Origin: Actinomycetota bacterium
Lineage (GTDB): Bacteria; Actinomycetota; Actinomycetes; Mycobacteriales; Mycobacteriaceae
NCBI GenBank assembly: GCA_005789055.1
Contig: SYAA01000197.1
Location: 1 to 6,403 of the forward strand
Direction: 5' to 3'
DNA length: 6,403 bases
A program made the translations under genes and the position numbers. The notes under the pieces are model-generated. The model ran no database searches. It was not told where the DNA came from and saw only the letters and a list, made by a program, of their open reading frames with translations. Positions 5,801 through 6,403 of the stretch are shown here, piece by piece; the stretch's first letter is position 1; each line of letters starts with the position of its first letter.

Positions 5801-6403
5801 GTCACGCCGGCTCCAGTCACGCCGGCTCCAGTCACGCCGGCCCCAGTCACGCCGGCTCCAGTCACGCCGGCCCCAGTCACGCCGGCGGCCGTAGCCCCGC
5901 AGGCCGAGAGTTGGGCGCCCGCCGCAGCGCCACTGTCCGCTGATGCGTGGAGCATCATCGACCGCATCCAGCAGGAGACCGCGAAACAGCACGAGCGCTA
6001 TCTGGATGTGGTGACCCACAGCCATCAGGCATTCCTGGATACGGCCGCGCAGATGATGGCCGAGATTGTCGGCGATCACTCAGCCGCCCCGCAGGCCCCC
6101 AGGCCGGTGGTCCAGGCTCAGCTGACTGCGCCTGCGGCGCCGCGTGCGCTGACGCAACCGGCCGCCGCGCCGGTCGCCGCCCCTGCACCGGTCGTCGCAC
6201 CGGCCCCGGCTCTAGCACCGGCTTCGGTCGCTGCGGCGCCATCGGTCTCCGCCGCCGACGTGGTCCTGGCAATCGTGTCCGAGAAAACCGGCTACCCCGC
6301 CGACATGCTCGGCCTGAGCATGGAAATGGAATCCGAACTCGGCATCGACTCCATCAAACAAGTCGAAATCCTCGCCGCACTCCAAACCCACTTCCCCGGC
6401 GCA
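2855..6403 (+). CDS. PfaA-type PUFA/secondary lipid synthase, KS-AT-ACP (3' end outside window)
   Basis: The frame opens at ATG 2855 and runs 1183 codons to the window end without a stop. Domain order is ketosynthase (about 11-462), KS-AT linker, acyltransferase (about 572-868), a long Ala/Pro linker containing a VTPAP repeat and a helical segment, then the beginning of an ACP (from about 1131). Catalytic residues are present: KS Cys211 in DAACASS, His346 in HGTAT, His383 in GHTK; AT Ser668 in GHSFGE and His776 in AFHSP; ACP Ser1166 in LGIDSIK. LGIDSIK and the KS features PPNALPSTDSAQLL and WQESTFPGLLGNVVAGR are typical of the PUFA/heterocyst-glycolipid synthase group rather than modular polyketide synthases. 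The enzyme would load malonyl units and condense them repeatedly on its ACP or ACPs. PfaA homologues continue with more ACPs and a KR, sometimes a DH; these would be downstream. It sits directly behind its probable enoyl reductase. HglE-like or other iterative lipid synthases are the main alternatives. Confidence 0.92.
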   Translation, partial: MTEQNQQPTAIPVAVVGMSAIYPGEPGLDGFWRTITSGRDAIGDVPPSHWLIEDYYDPDPKAVDRTYCKRGGFIDPVLFDPVKFGLPPNALPSTDSAQLLALIAARKVLDEAMRGGVEVDLDRVDVVLGVASTTELVVQMGSRMQRPIWRKALLENGLAEDEADEICRDIADHYPVWQESTFPGLLGNVVAGRVANRLNLGGSNFVVDAACASSLSALQSALHRLYLNESDLVLTGGVDALNDVMMYMCFSKTPAFSATGDCRPFSDAADGTIIGEGVGMLALKRLSDAERDGDPIHAVIRGIGSSSDGRASSVYAPRSEGQAKALRRAYERAGYAPSSVELLEAHGTATKAGDVAEFAGLKLVFNDDSTRCALGSVKSQIGHTKAAAGAAGLIKAVLALQHSTLPGTLKVDRPNPAMEMADTPFYVNAQTRPWVRPGDQPRRAAVSSFGFGGSNFHVTLEEYRGTQRAKRLRALPTELVVLSAPSAADLATRAAEILSAVRSGESLSRIAFESARDFDASQAARAGMVAADPAALETLAERLRGALVGGTAESLTDPNIAVGFGPARDGKTAFLFPGQGSQYVGMGADLALAFPGALAVWDALDGDLAELHRTVFPEPTFDPASAEAQRTTLTAMHNAQPAIAATSLAQLALLDVLGVRADAAAGHSFGEVSALAAAGVLPTHRLVDTARMRGMLMAEAGQGQDGAMLAITASAEDVRGMLDTEPQRAAALVIANDNAPRQVVLAGHEADIAWAATAAKAAGWTAVRLPVASAFHSPIVAASSAPLTEYLTKIEFGQARFPVYANVSAQPYGDDVAAQLGDQVRQPVRFREMIDAMARDGVTRFIEVGPGRVLTKLVGQILETTPHSAVALDDPKADATRGWHRGLAALAADGVALDLVALYDHFEEPEQHVPAPAHAVRVGGANVGKPYPSADGKNTITPKRVRVPATSAPPPAAPRPEEPTVILPRNGVPMHGADMPPPVTPAPVTPAPVTPAPVTPAPVTPAPVTPAAVAPQAESWAPAAAPLSADAWSIIDRIQQETAKQHERYLDVVTHSHQAFLDTAAQMMAEIVGDHSAAPQAPRPVVQAQLTAPAAPRALTQPAAAPVAAPAPVVAPAPALAPASVAAAPSVSAADVVLAIVSEKTGYPADMLGLSMEMESELGIDSIKQVEILAALQTHFPGA
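2885..4240 (+). other. Ketosynthase domain of the PfaA-type synthase
   Basis: Residues about 11-462, from VAVVGMSAIYPG to SSFGFGGSNFHV. It catalyses decarboxylative condensation. The Cys-His-His triad is complete: Cys211 (codon at 3485), His346 (3890) and His383 (4001), with the conserved Lys just before GHTK. The active-site context is DAACASS, as in PUFA and related synthases, rather than DTACSSS of modular polyketide synthases. The first His motif reads HGTAT where HGTGT is usual. Boundaries are estimated from motifs. Confidence 0.9.
4568..5458 (+). other. Malonyl-type acyltransferase domain of the synthase
   Basis: Residues about 572-868. It begins with FLFPGQGSQYVGMG, has the nucleophile Ser668 in GHSFGE (codon at 4856) and His776 in AFHSP (codon at 5180), and ends after FIEVGPGRVL. 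The Phe in AFHS and the lack of a YASH motif point to malonyl rather than methylmalonyl units, as expected for a PUFA-type enzyme. Specificity is inferred from motifs only. Confidence 0.85.
5801..5890 (+). repeat. 15-bp in-frame tandem repeat encoding VTPAP
   Basis: Six head-to-tail copies of a 15-base unit GTCACGCCGGCYCCA encode VTPAP five times and VTPAA once (residues 983-1012). Only the wobble base of the Ala codon differs between copies 1-5; copy 6 diverges at its end (CGGCC). Copies 2-3 (5816-5845) and 4-5 (5846-5875) are identical 30-mers, which suggests duplication of a pair. The repeat lies in the flexible linker between the AT and ACP, where Pro/Ala repeats serve as a mobile tether. 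Copy number could vary among strains without breaking the frame. Confidence 0.95.
5951..6070 (+). other. Helical segment between AT and ACP
   Basis: Residues about 1033-1072 contain IIDRIQQETAKQHERYL and then HQAFLDTAAQMMAEIV. This amphipathic, probably helical stretch stands out from the Pro/Ala-rich sequence on both sides. Similar QQ-x-TA-x-x-HE-x-(Y/F)L segments follow the AT in PUFA and heterocyst-glycolipid synthases, so it is probably a structural or dimerising element. The role is inferred. Confidence 0.5.
6071..6244 (+). other. Ala/Pro-rich linker before the ACP
   Basis: Residues about 1073-1130 are dominated by Ala, Pro and Val in imperfect short repeats such as APAPVVAPAPALAPA. This is the usual flexible tether seen next to ACPs in PUFA synthases, which lets the carrier swing between active sites. 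It is not a strict nucleotide repeat like the one at 5801-5890. Confidence 0.7.
6245..6403 (+). other. Acyl carrier protein domain (cut by window end)
   Basis: From about residue 1131 the sequence reads as a PUFA-type ACP: DMLGLSMEME, then LGIDSIKQVEIL with Ser1166 (codon at 6350) as the phosphopantetheine attachment site. About 50 of the usual 75-85 residues are visible. PUFA synthases normally carry several ACPs in tandem, so more copies probably follow. Most members have KRVEI at the position of KQVEI here. Confidence 0.88.

Noticed and set aside
5801..5890. Repeat array as CRISPR
   Set aside because: Units are contiguous 15-mers without spacers and are in frame within a coding linker.
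5456..6079. Minus-strand frame with repeated DWGRR/DWSRR motif
   Set aside because: The striking protein repeat is only the antisense reading of the VTPAP minisatellite. There is no supporting start signal and the plus frame is coding.
1233..6403. Assignment to mycobacterial phleic acid (trehalose polyphleate) synthesis
   Set aside because: Phleic acids are polyunsaturated and tempting, but their known genes are a Pks with PapA3, MmpL10, FadD23 and a PE protein. None of these partners is in this window and the synthase type differs.

Overview
The window comes from a high-GC actinobacterium. C- and G-ending codons dominate, the mRNA signals look actinobacterial, and the protein style would fit Mycobacteriales such as Mycobacterium or Nocardia, but the genus cannot be fixed from this sequence. 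It holds two divergent transcription units with about 295 bases of non-coding DNA between them.

Left (1-938, minus strand): the first ~312 codons of a flavoprotein of the acyl-CoA dehydrogenase superfamily. It looks closest to the branch with the type-2 C-terminal domain, which includes class D flavin monooxygenases such as HsaA and DszC. Its C-terminus lies outside the window.

Middle (939-1232): a divergent control region. It contains a Shine-Dalgarno for the left gene, a strong imperfect hairpin at 1101-1137, and a TANNNT box at 1220-1225 that sits exactly where a leaderless start of the right-hand gene would need it.

Right (1233-6403, plus strand): a two-gene unit of the polyunsaturated fatty acid (PUFA) synthase / secondary lipid synthase type. 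The first gene is a full-length PfaD-like trans-acting enoyl reductase of 536 aa. After an 11-base gap that carries a ribosome binding site comes a large PfaA-type synthase with the order KS - AT - Ala/Pro linker - ACP. It is cut by the window end just after the phosphopantetheine serine of its first ACP, with 1183 codons visible and no stop. PfaD would reduce the enoyl intermediates that the synthase carries on its ACPs, so the pair forms the core of an iterative lipid or polyketide machine. The reductase-first order resembles myxobacterial pfa clusters more than the pfaABCD order of marine gammaproteobacteria. The product cannot be read from this fragment, because the KR and DH domains and the second synthase subunit, if present, lie downstream.

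The most unusual details are the intergenic hairpin, the likely leaderless pfaD, an in-frame 15-bp minisatellite (VTPAP) in the synthase linker, an HGTAT version of the KS histidine motif, and a synonymous-codon shift at the start of the ACP region.
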